Shown: positions 17,645 to 25,560 of the stretch, in pieces
How positions within the stretch are numbered: the first letter of the stretch is position 1
Layout of the letters: each line of letters begins with the position of its first letter
From: Acidobacteriales bacterium 13_1_40CM_3_55_5
GTDB taxonomy: Bacteria > Acidobacteriota > Terriglobia > Terriglobales > Acidobacteriaceae
Length of the DNA: 35,932 nt
Reading direction: 5' to 3'
NCBI GenBank assembly: GCA_001918935.1
Contig: MNGW01000101.1
Location: forward strand, 1-35,932
Notes under the pieces: model-generated
The model's database searches: none
Seen by the model: the letters and a program-made list of their open reading frames with translations, nothing else
What the model was told of the DNA's origin: nothing
Position numbers and translations under genes: made by a program

Positions 17645-18640
17645 ATGAGTCTCAAACAATCTTTTGCAATCATGCTGCTAATGGTTGCCACCGCATCGGC
17701 CCAGACCTACAACAATATCCCGGCAGGTACACAGTTGCAGGTACGCATCATCGAGAAGCTGAGCAGCGAACAGGCCAGCGTCGGCGATCAGTTTCACGGC
17801 ACCTTCGCCGCTCCTGTAGTCGTCAATGGAAGGACGCTGTTCTCCAAAGGCACGGACGTTACCGGCGAAGTGACAAGCGTGGAGCGCTCCGGCAGACTGA
17901 GCCGTCCCGGAGAACTGCACTTGAGCTTGCGAACCGTCCGTTCCGGTGGACGCACTTATGCGATCGCGGCTGACCCCTTTGTGATCAAAGGCGAGTCCCA
18001 CACCAAGAGCAACGTGACCAAGATTGGCGGCGGCGCCGGTTTGGGCGCCCTGATCGGCGCCATCGCCGGCGGAGGCAAAGGTGCTGCGATTGGTGCCGGC
18101 GTCGGCGCGGCTGCGGGCACAGGAGTAGCGGCAGGCACGGGCAAGAAACCTGCCGAAGTGGAATCAGAGGCGGTGCTGACCTGGGTGGCGGCCAATCCGC
18201 CATCCGGGTCGGTTATGCAAGGGCAGGAACGCCGCCAAGCCAGTCGCTACGACGATGATGATGACGACCGTCCCTCCCGCAGCGGTAATCGTGCACGCTC
18301 CAACAATCAGGACGAAGACAATGACGATCAGGGCCCGCGCGAGTTCTCTTCCCGCGAGCGCCAGATCATCAGCGATTGCTATGTAGCCGACCGCTCCAAC
18401 CTACCCCCGGGATTGGCCAAGAAGGACCGTCTGCCGCCCGGCTTGGAACGTCAACTGAGGCGAAATGGAACCTTACCCCCGGGCCTGCAAAAACGCGTGC
18501 AGCTGCTCCCCGGCGTGTGCACGGCTCGCTTGCCCAGGCTGCCACGCGATTGGGCTAGAGTAGTACTGAGTGGCCGAATCATTCTGCTAGATCCGGCCAA
18601 TCGGATTGTAGATTTCTTCTGGATGGACGCTGACGAGTAG
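17645..18640 (+). CDS. exported glycine-zipper protein with Asp-rich linker and LPPGL repeats
   Basis: A 331-residue protein. It has a signal peptide (MSLKQSFAIMLLMVATASAQ), a beta-rich domain (IPAGTQLQVRIIEKLSSEQA, then GDQFHGTFAAPVVVNGRTLF), and a glycine-zipper stretch (GGGAGLGALIGAIAGGGKGA, continuing AIGAGVGAAAG) that may insert in the outer membrane. An acidic, disordered linker (YDDDDDDRPSR) follows. The C-terminal part has three LPPGL motifs (NLPPGLAKKDRLPPGLERQL and TLPPGLQKRV) and ends in a strand-rich tail. ATG 17645 follows AAGGGC. The function is unknown; a cell-envelope role is inferred from the signal and zipper. It is divergent from the pilin-like gene. Confidence 0.85.
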   Translation: MSLKQSFAIMLLMVATASAQTYNNIPAGTQLQVRIIEKLSSEQASVGDQFHGTFAAPVVVNGRTLFSKGTDVTGEVTSVERSGRLSRPGELHLSLRTVRSGGRTYAIAADPFVIKGESHTKSNVTKIGGGAGLGALIGAIAGGGKGAAIGAGVGAAAGTGVAAGTGKKPAEVESEAVLTWVAANPPSGSVMQGQERRQASRYDDDDDDRPSRSGNRARSNNQDEDNDDQGPREFSSRERQIISDCYVADRSNLPPGLAKKDRLPPGLERQLRRNGTLPPGLQKRVQLLPGVCTARLPRLPRDWARVVLSGRIILLDPANRIVDFFWMDADE

Positions 18641-18672
18641 CCATGCCGCGCGTGATGTCTGCGGGCGCGCCC

Positions 18673-18712
18673 CGGAGGGACAAAACAATTTAGCCCAGCG
18701 CTTCAGCGCTGC
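18673..18712. repeat. REP element, GCTTCAGCGC family, left of the TonB-like gene
   Basis: GGACAAAACAATTTAGCCCA runs into the palindrome CAGCGCTTCAGCGCTG. An inverted, near-identical copy lies at 19405-19453, on the other side of the TonB-like gene. Confidence 0.85.
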
Positions 18713-18730
18713 GAACCCTGTGATTTCTGA

Positions 18731-18791
18731 AAGGGCACGCCGTTAGTCATGCTGATCAGACAACAAAAGAATTCGGCTTGAGCCGCTGAGG
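18731..18791. repeat. REP element of the GGCACG...CGGCTTGAGCCG family
   Basis: AAAGGGCACGCCGTTAGTCA, then a spacer ACAACAAAAG and CGGCTTGAGCCGCTGAGG. It has the same layout as the copies at 16540-16600 and 29690-29757 but is more diverged. Confidence 0.65.
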
Positions 18792-18836
18792 GATTTACCT
18801 AATCTGGGAGCTCGGACTAACCTATCAAACCTACGA

Positions 18837-19386
18837 TCAATAGAGCCGGAAGTTCGCCACGACGTTGATCTGGACGGGGACGGCGCGGCCTTGCACGGTG
18901 CCAGGCTTGAATTTCCACTTCTTCACTGCCTTGATCGCCTCCTCATCGCGGCCGTGTCCGAGAGAGCGAGTGACACGAATATCGCGGGGAAGGCCGTCGG
19001 CACCCACGATCACCATCAACACAACGGTGCCCTCAATCTTCCTTTTTTTTGCCTCCTTGGAATATTCCGGATCCGGATTCTTGATGGGACGGGGGCGCTT
19101 TAGCGCAGTCCGAAGCTTCTTCTCGCCCGCAGACTTTAAACCGTGCCGGGGGAGCCCTCCCCGAACCCAGCGAAGTTGAGGGAGGCGCCTGCGGGGCCGA
19201 TGCCGAGTTTGCAGGCGCCGGGGCGGAACTTGGCTCTGTAGAGGAACTATTGTCCTGAGGAAAGCCACCCGTGGTTAGGACGAGAAGGCTGATCAATACC
19301 GCAATGGCCAGAAGTCGCGTTGGTTTTCCAGGGTAAGGTATCGGATTGAGCCACGTGGCACAAGAAGTGTCTTGAACGGGGAACAC
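18837..19386 (-). pseudogene. TonB C-terminal domain protein, frameshifted
   Basis: The 3' part reads as a clear TonB C-terminal domain: NPDPEYSKEAKKRKIEGTVV, LMVIVGADGLPRDIRVTRSL, EEAIKAVKKWKFKPGT and VPVQINVVANFRLY, the last strand being characteristic. Upstream of about 19190 this frame turns into arginine-rich nonsense. A neighbouring frame then gives a membrane anchor (RLLAIAVLISLLVLTTGGFP) and a Pro/Ala/Ser linker (NSSSTEPSSAPAPANSASAP), the expected TonB N-terminus. One frameshift at about 19130-19190 therefore joins the two halves. The upstream boundary (GTG 19386) is uncertain. TonB-like proteins transmit inner-membrane energy to outer-membrane receptors. The locus is bracketed by inverted REP copies. 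Confidence 0.68.
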
Positions 19387-19404
19387 GACTTTGGAAGATC
19401 CATT

Positions 19405-19453
19405 TCCCAGCGCTGAAGCGCTGGGCTAAATTGTTTCGTCCCTACCGGGACGT
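19405..19453. repeat. REP element, inverted partner of 18673-18712
   Basis: The palindrome CCCAGCGCTGAAGCGCTGGG is followed by CTAAATTGTTTCGTCCC, the reverse complement of the left copy with one difference in the shared part. It lies between the TonB-like gene and the end of the diguanylate cyclase gene. Confidence 0.85.
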
Positions 19454-19475
19454 GGCCAGCAACACGGTCGACCCT

Positions 19476-20522
19476 CTACTTCATCACGCCGCGTTGCGCG
19501 ATCCCAATGTTATCCCGTGTCGTGTTCTTCACTAGATACATCATCTCGTCCGCCTGACGAATGACGTCGTGCGGAGTTTTGGCATCGTGCGGATAGGTCG
19601 CTACGCCAATAGAAGCGCGCACATTCAAATTCAATCCTTCTTCCTTGCAGAACATGCTGGTGCGAAGATTGTCACGCAGACGTTTGGCGACCACCAGGGC
19701 CGCGTCTTTTCCCGTCTGCGGCAATAGAATCACGAATTCATCGCCACCATAACGAAAAGCATAGTCAATCAGGCGGAGCTGGGCTTTGATGAGATATCCA
19801 ATTTCAGCCAGCAACTTGCTCCCAATCAGATGCCCGTGGGTATCGTTGACTTGCTTGAAGTGGTCCAAATCAATAAACAGCACGGTAAATTCGTATCCGA
19901 AACGCGCCGACCGGTAGACTTCGGTCTCTAGTGTCTTGTAGAGGTGCCGTGCGTTGTAAAGCCCAGTGCAATCATCGGTGATCGTCAGTTCCTGAATCTT
20001 CTCCACTGAGCGGGCATTCTCAATAGCGATAGCGGCGTAGTCGCACAGCGATTGCAGGAAAAATATTTCCGGATCGCTAAAATGCTCCATGTCCACGTTC
20101 ACCAGTTGAATCACTCCCAGCACCCGCAGCTTGGAACGCACCGGAAAGCAGATGATGGAGCGTGTTTCCCACTGCGTCATGTCGTCGATCCGTTTGGCGA
20201 AACGCGGGTCGGCCATCACATCTGGAACAATTAGCCTTTCCCCGTGCTTGGCCACCCACCCGGCGATGCCTTCTCCGACTTTCAAGCGCACGTTTTTTAG
20301 GGCTTCCGATGCCGCCCCTACTGCGATGGCAAAGTACAGCTCGTTGGGCCCTTCATCCACCATGAGCAGAGACCATGTGTCCGGACGGAAGTACTCCGCC
20401 ATCTTTTCCATGATGGTTTGCAGGATCGAATCCAGGTCCAATGACGAGGTCAGGGCCTTTGCCACATCATGAAAGATGTTTAGTTCCTGTAGCTTGCGGT
20501 CCGCGCTGGTGACCTTGGTCAT
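19476..20522 (-). CDS. GAF-domain diguanylate cyclase
   Basis: A 348-residue protein that would make cyclic di-GMP from two GTP. An N-terminal helix (LQELNIFHDVAKALTSSLDL) leads into a GAF sensor domain at about 25-170, with VGEGIAGWVAKHGERLIVPD. The GGDEF domain covers about 185-345: DDCTGLYNARHLYKTLETEV, LFIDLDHFKQVNDTHGH, FRYGGDEFVILLP (active site GGDEF intact), then ASIGVATYP and ADEMMYLVKN. RLID, five residues before GGDEF, fits the product-inhibition I-site RxxD. There is no transmembrane segment, so it is a cytoplasmic sensor. ATG 20522 (MTKVTSADRK) was chosen over the longer frame to 20621. The PilZ gene at 33561 is a possible effector of the same messenger. Confidence 0.93.
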   Translation of the reverse strand: MTKVTSADRKLQELNIFHDVAKALTSSLDLDSILQTIMEKMAEYFRPDTWSLLMVDEGPNELYFAIAVGAASEALKNVRLKVGEGIAGWVAKHGERLIVPDVMADPRFAKRIDDMTQWETRSIICFPVRSKLRVLGVIQLVNVDMEHFSDPEIFFLQSLCDYAAIAIENARSVEKIQELTITDDCTGLYNARHLYKTLETEVYRSARFGYEFTVLFIDLDHFKQVNDTHGHLIGSKLLAEIGYLIKAQLRLIDYAFRYGGDEFVILLPQTGKDAALVVAKRLRDNLRTSMFCKEEGLNLNVRASIGVATYPHDAKTPHDVIRQADEMMYLVKNTTRDNIGIAQRGVMK

Positions 20523-20740
20523 GGAACTGCAGCCTCGATGTACGAGAGGAAGTGCTCGAATTATATGCGGCACCCCAGAGCACCAGCAATCAACCTTAGT
20601 AACCGGAACCTGTGAAGCCAAGTCCTGCCTGATTCAAGCCAGAATTGATACCGTCCGATATCGCACTGGAGACCTAATGAGATTGACCTGAGAATCAAGA
20701 TCGGAAGTGAATGATGGAGTTGGAATTGACTGTTAGGTTC

Positions 20741-20777
20741 TTTCCTCCGTGTACCCCTGTGTCCTCTGTGGTTAACG
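20741..20777. repeat. CCTCTGTG-family repeat
   Basis: CCTCCGTGTACCCCTGTG is followed by CCTCTGTGGTTAACG. It is a single copy in the divergent interval between the cyclase and the RodZ-like gene, where promoters for both should lie. Confidence 0.75.
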
Positions 20778-20876
20778 TTTTCTTTCGGGTCAAAGAATTT
20801 CATGCTCATCACAGACAAAGTTAACTTATATTTGCTATCAGTAAAGCCTCAAGACAACCGTCAGGGGAGCGGTCGA

Positions 20877-21683
20877 GTGGAATCATTCGGCGCGCGATTA
20901 AAGCGGGAGCGGGAGCAGCGCGGAGTCACGCTCGACGACATCGCGCTCTCCACCAAGATCGGGAAGCGCTTCCTTACCGCTTTAGAAGAAGAACACTTCG
21001 AGCAGCTTCCCGGCGGCATCTTCAGTAAAGGTTTCGTGCGTGCCTACGCCTGCCACCTGGGCATCGACGAAGAACAAGCCATCGCCGACTACCTGAGCGC
21101 GACCGCACCGAGTTCGCCCAGCGAGCTGCCTCAGAGCGATTTGCCGATCGAAATGGCGGAGCAACTGGAAGACCGTGAACCGGTTCGCGCAGTTCGCGTG
21201 CCCTGGGCCTTATTCGCTGCCTTATTACTTGTAGCTGCGCTCGGCTTTGCCCTCTGGGGTTTTCATTCACGGGAGACGCGGAAGCAGGATCACGCGGTGG
21301 CCCACATTCAACCTGCCGCTGACCCTCGTGTAGCGCCCACGCACACCAACGGGCAAAGCCAAGCAGCCGATGCCACCCCTGGATCGTTCACCGTAGCGAT
21401 TAAAGCTAGAGAAGACTCCTGGATATCGATCACGGCGGATGGCAAACAACTGTCGGAACAGTTGCTGGTAGCGCCTGCGGAAAGATCCATCGAAGCACGC
21501 GACGAAATCGTAATCAAAGCAGGGAGTATCGGCGCTTTGGACTTTTCATTTAATGGCAAGCAGCTTCCGGCCCAGGGAGACTACGAAGAAGTGAAAACTT
21601 TGACCTTTGACGCCACCGGCCTTCATCCCCCCACGCCCAAGCCCTCGTCCCCAACCGCACAGTCCCTGCCCCCCGGAGCCTAG
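20877..21683 (+). CDS. RodZ-like helix-turn-helix membrane protein
   Basis: A 268-residue protein with the RodZ architecture. It has an N-terminal Xre-type HTH (FGARLKREREQRGVTLDDIA, then LSTKIGKRFLTALEEEHFEQ, LPGGIFSKGFVRAYACHLGI), one transmembrane helix (VPWALFAALLLVAALGFALW) and a periplasmic DUF4115 beta-domain (FTVAIKAREDSWISITADGK). RodZ links MreB to the cell-shape machinery, and that role is inferred from architecture. The start is GTG 20877 (VESFGARLK) with AGGGGAG about 8 nt upstream; the frame extends to ATG 20802 but without a good ribosome site. It ends in a Pro/Ser tail, and metK follows after about 290 nt. Confidence 0.88.
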   Translation: MESFGARLKREREQRGVTLDDIALSTKIGKRFLTALEEEHFEQLPGGIFSKGFVRAYACHLGIDEEQAIADYLSATAPSSPSELPQSDLPIEMAEQLEDREPVRAVRVPWALFAALLLVAALGFALWGFHSRETRKQDHAVAHIQPAADPRVAPTHTNGQSQAADATPGSFTVAIKAREDSWISITADGKQLSEQLLVAPAERSIEARDEIVIKAGSIGALDFSFNGKQLPAQGDYEEVKTLTFDATGLHPPTPKPSSPTAQSLPPGA

Positions 21684-21790
21684 CCATTGTCATCCAATGC
21701 CGCAGGGAGTCGGCAAGGAATCCATATTGCTGGTAAGAGGTTTGGGGGAAGGATTTACCGCGACACATCCCCTCTTTTAGCCGAGAAATA

Positions 21791-21824
21791 TTGCTGAGAG
21801 CTGAGTGCAAGAATGCTGAATGCT
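21791..21824. repeat. heptad repeat, minus orientation, single arm
   Basis: GCTGAGAGCTGAGTGCAAG is followed by AATGCTGAATGCT. These are TCAGCAT-family heptads read on the minus strand. No matching inverted arm is visible nearby. It lies in the interval upstream of metK. Confidence 0.6.
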
Positions 21825-21972
21825 CCCGTGTTTCCCCCCAAGCCAAAACTGATTGCGCTCTGTCATTTCTTCTGGTAGCTTTTTAGAAGCGCAAAATACT
21901 GATTTTGCGAAGTTTGGATTTTACTCCCGCCAGATCCAACTTAAATCGTTGATCACCGAAGGAGAAGCAGCT

Positions 21973-23154
21973 TTGTCAAGAAACCGTTATCTTTTTACGT
22001 CTGAATCTGTGACCGAAGGCCACCCCGATAAGATCGCTGACCAGATTTCCGACGCTATCCTCGACGCCTGCCTGACCGAAGACTCCGGCAGCCGCGTCGC
22101 CTGCGAAACACTGTTGACTACTGGCCTCGCCTTCATCGCCGGCGAAATCACCACCAAAGCCTACGTCGATTTCCCCGCCATCGTCCGCGGCACGGTAATG
22201 TCGGTAGGCTATACCGACGCAACCTACGGCTTCGACCACGAAACCTGCGCCGTAATCAGCTCCATCCACGAACAATCCCCCGACATCGCCATGGGCGTAG
22301 ACCCCGGCGGCGCCGGCGACCAGGGAATGATGTTTGGATATGCGACTAATGAGAATGCCGAGCTCATGCCTACGCCGATTTTGCTGGCGCATCGATTGAC
22401 GCAGCGGCTGGCGGAGGCGCGCAAAGGCGGACAACTCGATTTTCTGCGGCCGGATGGCAAGTCACAAGTCACGGTCGAATACGATCAGAATCATAAGCCG
22501 GTGCGGGTGGACGCAGTTGTTGTCTCCACGCAGCATTCCGAGAAAGTGGACAACAAGAAGCTGCGGGCCGAAGTGCTGCAGCATGTTATTCAGCAAGTTA
22601 TCCCCGCGCACATGCTCGACGCCGACACCAAGTACCACATCAATCCCACGGGACGATTCGTTCTCGGCGGTCCCATGGGCGATACCGGGCTGACGGGACG
22701 AAAGATCATCGTGGATACCTACGGCGGCATGGGCCGTCACGGCGGCGGATGTTTCAGCGGCAAAGATCCGACCAAAGTTGATCGTTCAGCGGCCTACATG
22801 GCGCGATATGTTGCCAAGAATGTGGTGGCTGCGGGCCTGGCGGATCGTTGCGAAGTCCAACTCGCTTACGCCATCGGCGTAGCTGAGCCGGTCAGTGTCC
22901 TAGTCGAAGCCTTCGGAACGGCCAAAGTCGATCCCGGACAGCTCTCAGAGTTGGTGCGCTCGCATTTCCAGCTGAAACCCAAGGGCATCATTGAATCGCT
23001 GAAGTTGCGGCGCCCCATCTACAAAAAAACGGCTGCGTATGGACATTTCGGCCGCACCGATCCGGACTTCACATGGGAGGCCACGGACAAGGCGGAAGGG
23101 CTGGCCAGGGATGCCGGATTGCGCGAACCGGTAGGACAGGCGGTCCGCAAATAG
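21973..23154 (+). CDS. metK: S-adenosylmethionine synthetase
   Basis: MetK makes S-adenosylmethionine from methionine and ATP. From TTG 21973 the protein has 393 residues, normal for the family. The frame is open to 21853, but TTG has a well-spaced AAGGAG (21959-21964) and gives the canonical start (M)[19 protein letters not shown]. Key motifs are [16 protein letters not shown], the methionine/metal loop [20 protein letters not shown], and the P-loop-like [20 protein letters not shown] with [13 protein letters not shown]. ahcY follows in the same direction after 200 nt, so the two methyl-cycle enzymes may be co-regulated. I found no recognisable SAM riboswitch in the leader. Confidence 0.97.
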   Translation: MSRNRYLFTSESVTEGHPDKIADQISDAILDACLTEDSGSRVACETLLTTGLAFIAGEITTKAYVDFPAIVRGTVMSVGYTDATYGFDHETCAVISSIHEQSPDIAMGVDPGGAGDQGMMFGYATNENAELMPTPILLAHRLTQRLAEARKGGQLDFLRPDGKSQVTVEYDQNHKPVRVDAVVVSTQHSEKVDNKKLRAEVLQHVIQQVIPAHMLDADTKYHINPTGRFVLGGPMGDTGLTGRKIIVDTYGGMGRHGGGCFSGKDPTKVDRSAAYMARYVAKNVVAAGLADRCEVQLAYAIGVAEPVSVLVEAFGTAKVDPGQLSELVRSHFQLKPKGIIESLKLRRPIYKKTAAYGHFGRTDPDFTWEATDKAEGLARDAGLREPVGQAVRK

Positions 23155-23199
23155 GTTTGCTGGGTGTGGGGCGGGGCTGGCATGACCCTCCCCCATCGG

Positions 23200-23216
23200 C
23201 ATGACGCGCCGTCATG
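23200..23216. promoter_or_regulatory. perfect 7-bp hairpin between metK and ahcY
   Basis: CATGACGCGCCGTCATG forms a 7-bp stem with a CGC loop, 46 nt after the metK stop. There is no T-run. It could be an attenuator or processing site; the role is unknown. Confidence 0.35.
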
Positions 23217-23354
23217 AACCGTGTCTCTAACTGGCCAGGCCATAAAGTTCTGGCAACGCGCCCAACAAGCAGCATCCTTCCCCGAATTCTTTCGTGTATT
23301 CTGATTTGTAGAAAGTTCATTCGCACTTAAATCTTATCGCGCCACTGGAGAAGT

Positions 23355-24632
23355 ATGTCGACCACACCAACTCAAGTCCCTTGCGATATCAAGAGTCTCG
23401 AACTTGCTGACATGGGGAAGAAACGCATTGACTGGGCCAATCAGTCGATGAAAGTTCTCCAGATCATCCGCAAGGAATTCATCAAGAATCAGCCCTTGCA
23501 GGGAGTACGCATTTCGGCCTGCCTGCACGTCACTGCGGAAACCGCCAACCTGGCCATCGCGCTTCGGGATGGCGGAGCCGATGTGGTGCTTTGCGCCTCC
23601 AACCCGCTTTCCACGCAAGACGACGTAGCCGCCAGCCTGGTGCGCGAATACAACATTCCGGTATTCGCCATCAAGGGCGAGGACAGCGAGAGCTACTACA
23701 GTCACATCATGGCGGCCATCGATCACAAGCCGCATATCACGATGGACGACGGCGCCGACCTGGTCACGGTGTTGCACACCAAGCGGGAAGACGCGCTCGA
23801 GGGAGTGATCGGCGGAACCGAGGAGACCACCACCGGGGTGATTCGCCTGCGCGCCATGGCCAAGGAAGGCATGCTGCGTTTCCCTATTGTCGCGGTCAAC
23901 GATGCCGACACCAAACATTTGTTCGACAATCGCTACGGTACCGGACAATCTACCCTCGACGGCATCATTCGCGCCACTAATTTTTTGCTGGCAGGATCGA
24001 AATTCGTAGTCGCCGGCTACGGCTGGTGCGGCCGCGGACTCGCAAGCCGTGCCCGCGGCGCCGGCGCGGAAGTAATCATCACGGAAGTCGATCCCACGAA
24101 AGCACTAGAAGCGGTGATGGACGGCTTCCGCGTAATGTCCATGAACGAAGCGGCGAAGATTGGCGACGTCTTCTGCACCGTCACCGGGAACAAGAACGTG
24201 CTCGCTAAAGAGCACTACGACGTAATGAAGAATGGCGCCATCATCTCCAACTCCGGACACTTCAACGTCGAAATCGATATTCCCGCGCTCGAAAAGATGT
24301 CTTCTTCCAAGCGCACAACCCGCAACTTCGTCGAAGAGTACTCGTTGAAAGACGGCCGCAAAATCAACCTGCTAGGCGAAGGCCGCCTTATCAATCTGGC
24401 ATCCGCCGAAGGACATCCTCCGTCAGTGATGGACATGAGCTTCGCCGACCAGGCGCTCTCGGTCGAGTACATGGTGAAGAATTACAAGACGCTGGAGAAA
24501 AAAGTCTATCGGGTGCCTGAAGATCTGGATAAGCGTGTGGCGAAGCTGAAGCTGGAGTCGATGGGAATCAAGATTGATAAATTGACCCCGGAGCAGGAAG
24601 AGTATTTGGCGGGATGGAGTGAGGGAACGTAA
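23355..24632 (+). CDS. ahcY: adenosylhomocysteinase
   Basis: AhcY splits S-adenosylhomocysteine into adenosine and homocysteine, removing the inhibitory product of methylation. It has 425 residues, the shorter type without the extra eukaryote/proteobacteria insert. Substrate-domain motifs: [49 protein letters not shown] and [20 protein letters not shown]. The NAD-binding loop is [20 protein letters not shown]. The C-terminus includes [21 protein letters not shown] 23355 has GGAG just upstream. It forms a methyl-cycle pair with metK. Heptad repeats begin directly at its stop codon. Confidence 0.97.
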   Translation: MSTTPTQVPCDIKSLELADMGKKRIDWANQSMKVLQIIRKEFIKNQPLQGVRISACLHVTAETANLAIALRDGGADVVLCASNPLSTQDDVAASLVREYNIPVFAIKGEDSESYYSHIMAAIDHKPHITMDDGADLVTVLHTKREDALEGVIGGTEETTTGVIRLRAMAKEGMLRFPIVAVNDADTKHLFDNRYGTGQSTLDGIIRATNFLLAGSKFVVAGYGWCGRGLASRARGAGAEVIITEVDPTKALEAVMDGFRVMSMNEAAKIGDVFCTVTGNKNVLAKEHYDVMKNGAIISNSGHFNVEIDIPALEKMSSSKRTTRNFVEEYSLKDGRKINLLGEGRLINLASAEGHPPSVMDMSFADQALSVEYMVKNYKTLEKKVYRVPEDLDKRVAKLKLESMGIKIDKLTPEQEEYLAGWSEGT

Positions 24633-24693
24633 GCAGCATTCAGCAGTCAGCGAGGGAAGAGCGGCACTTAGCATTTAGCACTTGGCATTTAGG
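24632..24693. repeat. heptad repeat arrays abutting the ahcY stop
   Basis: AGCAGCATTCAGCAGTCAGC, then after a short gap GGCACTTAGCATTTAGCACT and TGGCATTTAGG. The units are TCAGCAT, TTAGCAC and TTGGCAT variants, all in plus orientation. Further on, a REP-like palindrome TGGGCTTTAGCCCA lies near 24769-24782. Confidence 0.75.
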
Positions 24694-24844
24694 CAAAGCG
24701 GCCTGCGGCAAACTCTGATTTTGGGTGGCGCAGCGTTTTTACGGCTGCGATAAAGCTCTTTCCTCTGTTGGGCTTTAGCCCATGCTCAGAACGCTTTTCC
24801 GCCTCCGACACGCGTCGAATGAGACGCTCGCACCATGGAGCTCT

Positions 24845-25435
24845 TCATTTCTGTATTTCCTTGCTATGTTTGAGAACCTGGCTTGGCGTTTCACGAATTC
24901 GTTTCAAAATTTCCTCGGCGCTAGGAAGATCTGGGAGAGTCTCACTGACTCGGCGCCAACGTTCCTGGCGATTCACATCCACGAGAAGAGTCGTGTCCAG
25001 TGCAATGTCATCTCCACTTGCGCCTGCTCCAGGGTGCAATACACCGTATGAACGGATTACCCTAGCGCCAGGGTCACTCAGGATCGTATATTGCCGGTCT
25101 GCCACCTTCTGCCATACTTGTTGTGCATGCGCGGAATCGTCAGCGCTGATGGCTACGATACGTGTGTGGAGTGCATCAAATTCCTTTTTGTGTTGCGCGA
25201 ACTCGCGCAATTGATGTGTGCAGTAGGGTCACCAATATCCGCGATAGAACATTAGAAGGACGCGTTGCCCACGGAGCGAGGAAAGACGAAAATCCTTCCC
25301 ATTCTGATCCTTCAGAGTGAAATTTGGCACTTGTTTACCTGCGGCTGAAGTGATTTGCGGCCGCGGCAACACTTGCGATGCGGCTGAAACTGATAGCAGG
25401 AACAGTATGAGGATGCCGTTCGACGCGGATCTCAC
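24845..25435 (-). CDS. exported AhpC/TSA peroxiredoxin-like protein, candidate selenoprotein (in-frame UGA at codon 69)
   Basis: GTG 25435 starts a signal peptide (VRSASNGILILFLLSVSAAS) followed by the thioredoxin-fold start VPNFTLKDQNGKDFRLSSLR and VLLMFYRGYW. The next codon is TGA (25231-25229), then PYCTHQLREFAQHKKEFDAL, RIVAISADDSAHAQQVW, ILSDPGARVIRSYGVLHPG and a complete C-terminus in the same frame, 196 residues in all. Homologues carry FYRGxWCPYC, so the TGA replaces exactly the first, peroxidatic-type Cys and gives UPYC. A perfect 7-bp hairpin follows at SECIS-like distance. Prx-like selenoproteins with UxxC are a known class. The alternative is a TGC-to-TGA nonsense mutation. The start is uncertain (TTG 25486 is also in frame). 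It is divergent from the kinase gene. Confidence 0.65.
25193..25231 (-). promoter_or_regulatory. candidate bacterial SECIS element after the UGA
   Basis: On the minus strand, 18 nt after the TGA, TTGCGCGAGTTCGCGCAA forms a perfect 7-bp stem with loop AGTT. The apical loop begins 25 nt after the UGA and has G at its second position. That satisfies the published bacterial SECIS consensus as I know it (16-37 nt; a G in the first two loop positions). It is not proof, because similar hairpins occur by chance. Confidence 0.45.
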
Positions 25436-25560
25436 GGGAGGGCATTCTACAGTAATTCCATCCCAAGATAATAATGGAAATCGCAATAGGACACACCGTT
25501 GACTTCGCTATTCCACACACCCTAACATGAGTTTCTGCGGACTTCCATGAGGGCCCGGCC

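Noticed and set aside
21684-21972. SAM riboswitch upstream of metK
   Set aside because: No SAM-I, SAM-II or related conserved core was visible; the leader contains only a heptad repeat and unremarkable sequence.
23155-23354. SAH riboswitch upstream of ahcY
   Set aside because: A 7-bp hairpin is present but the conserved SAH-aptamer segments are not recognisable.
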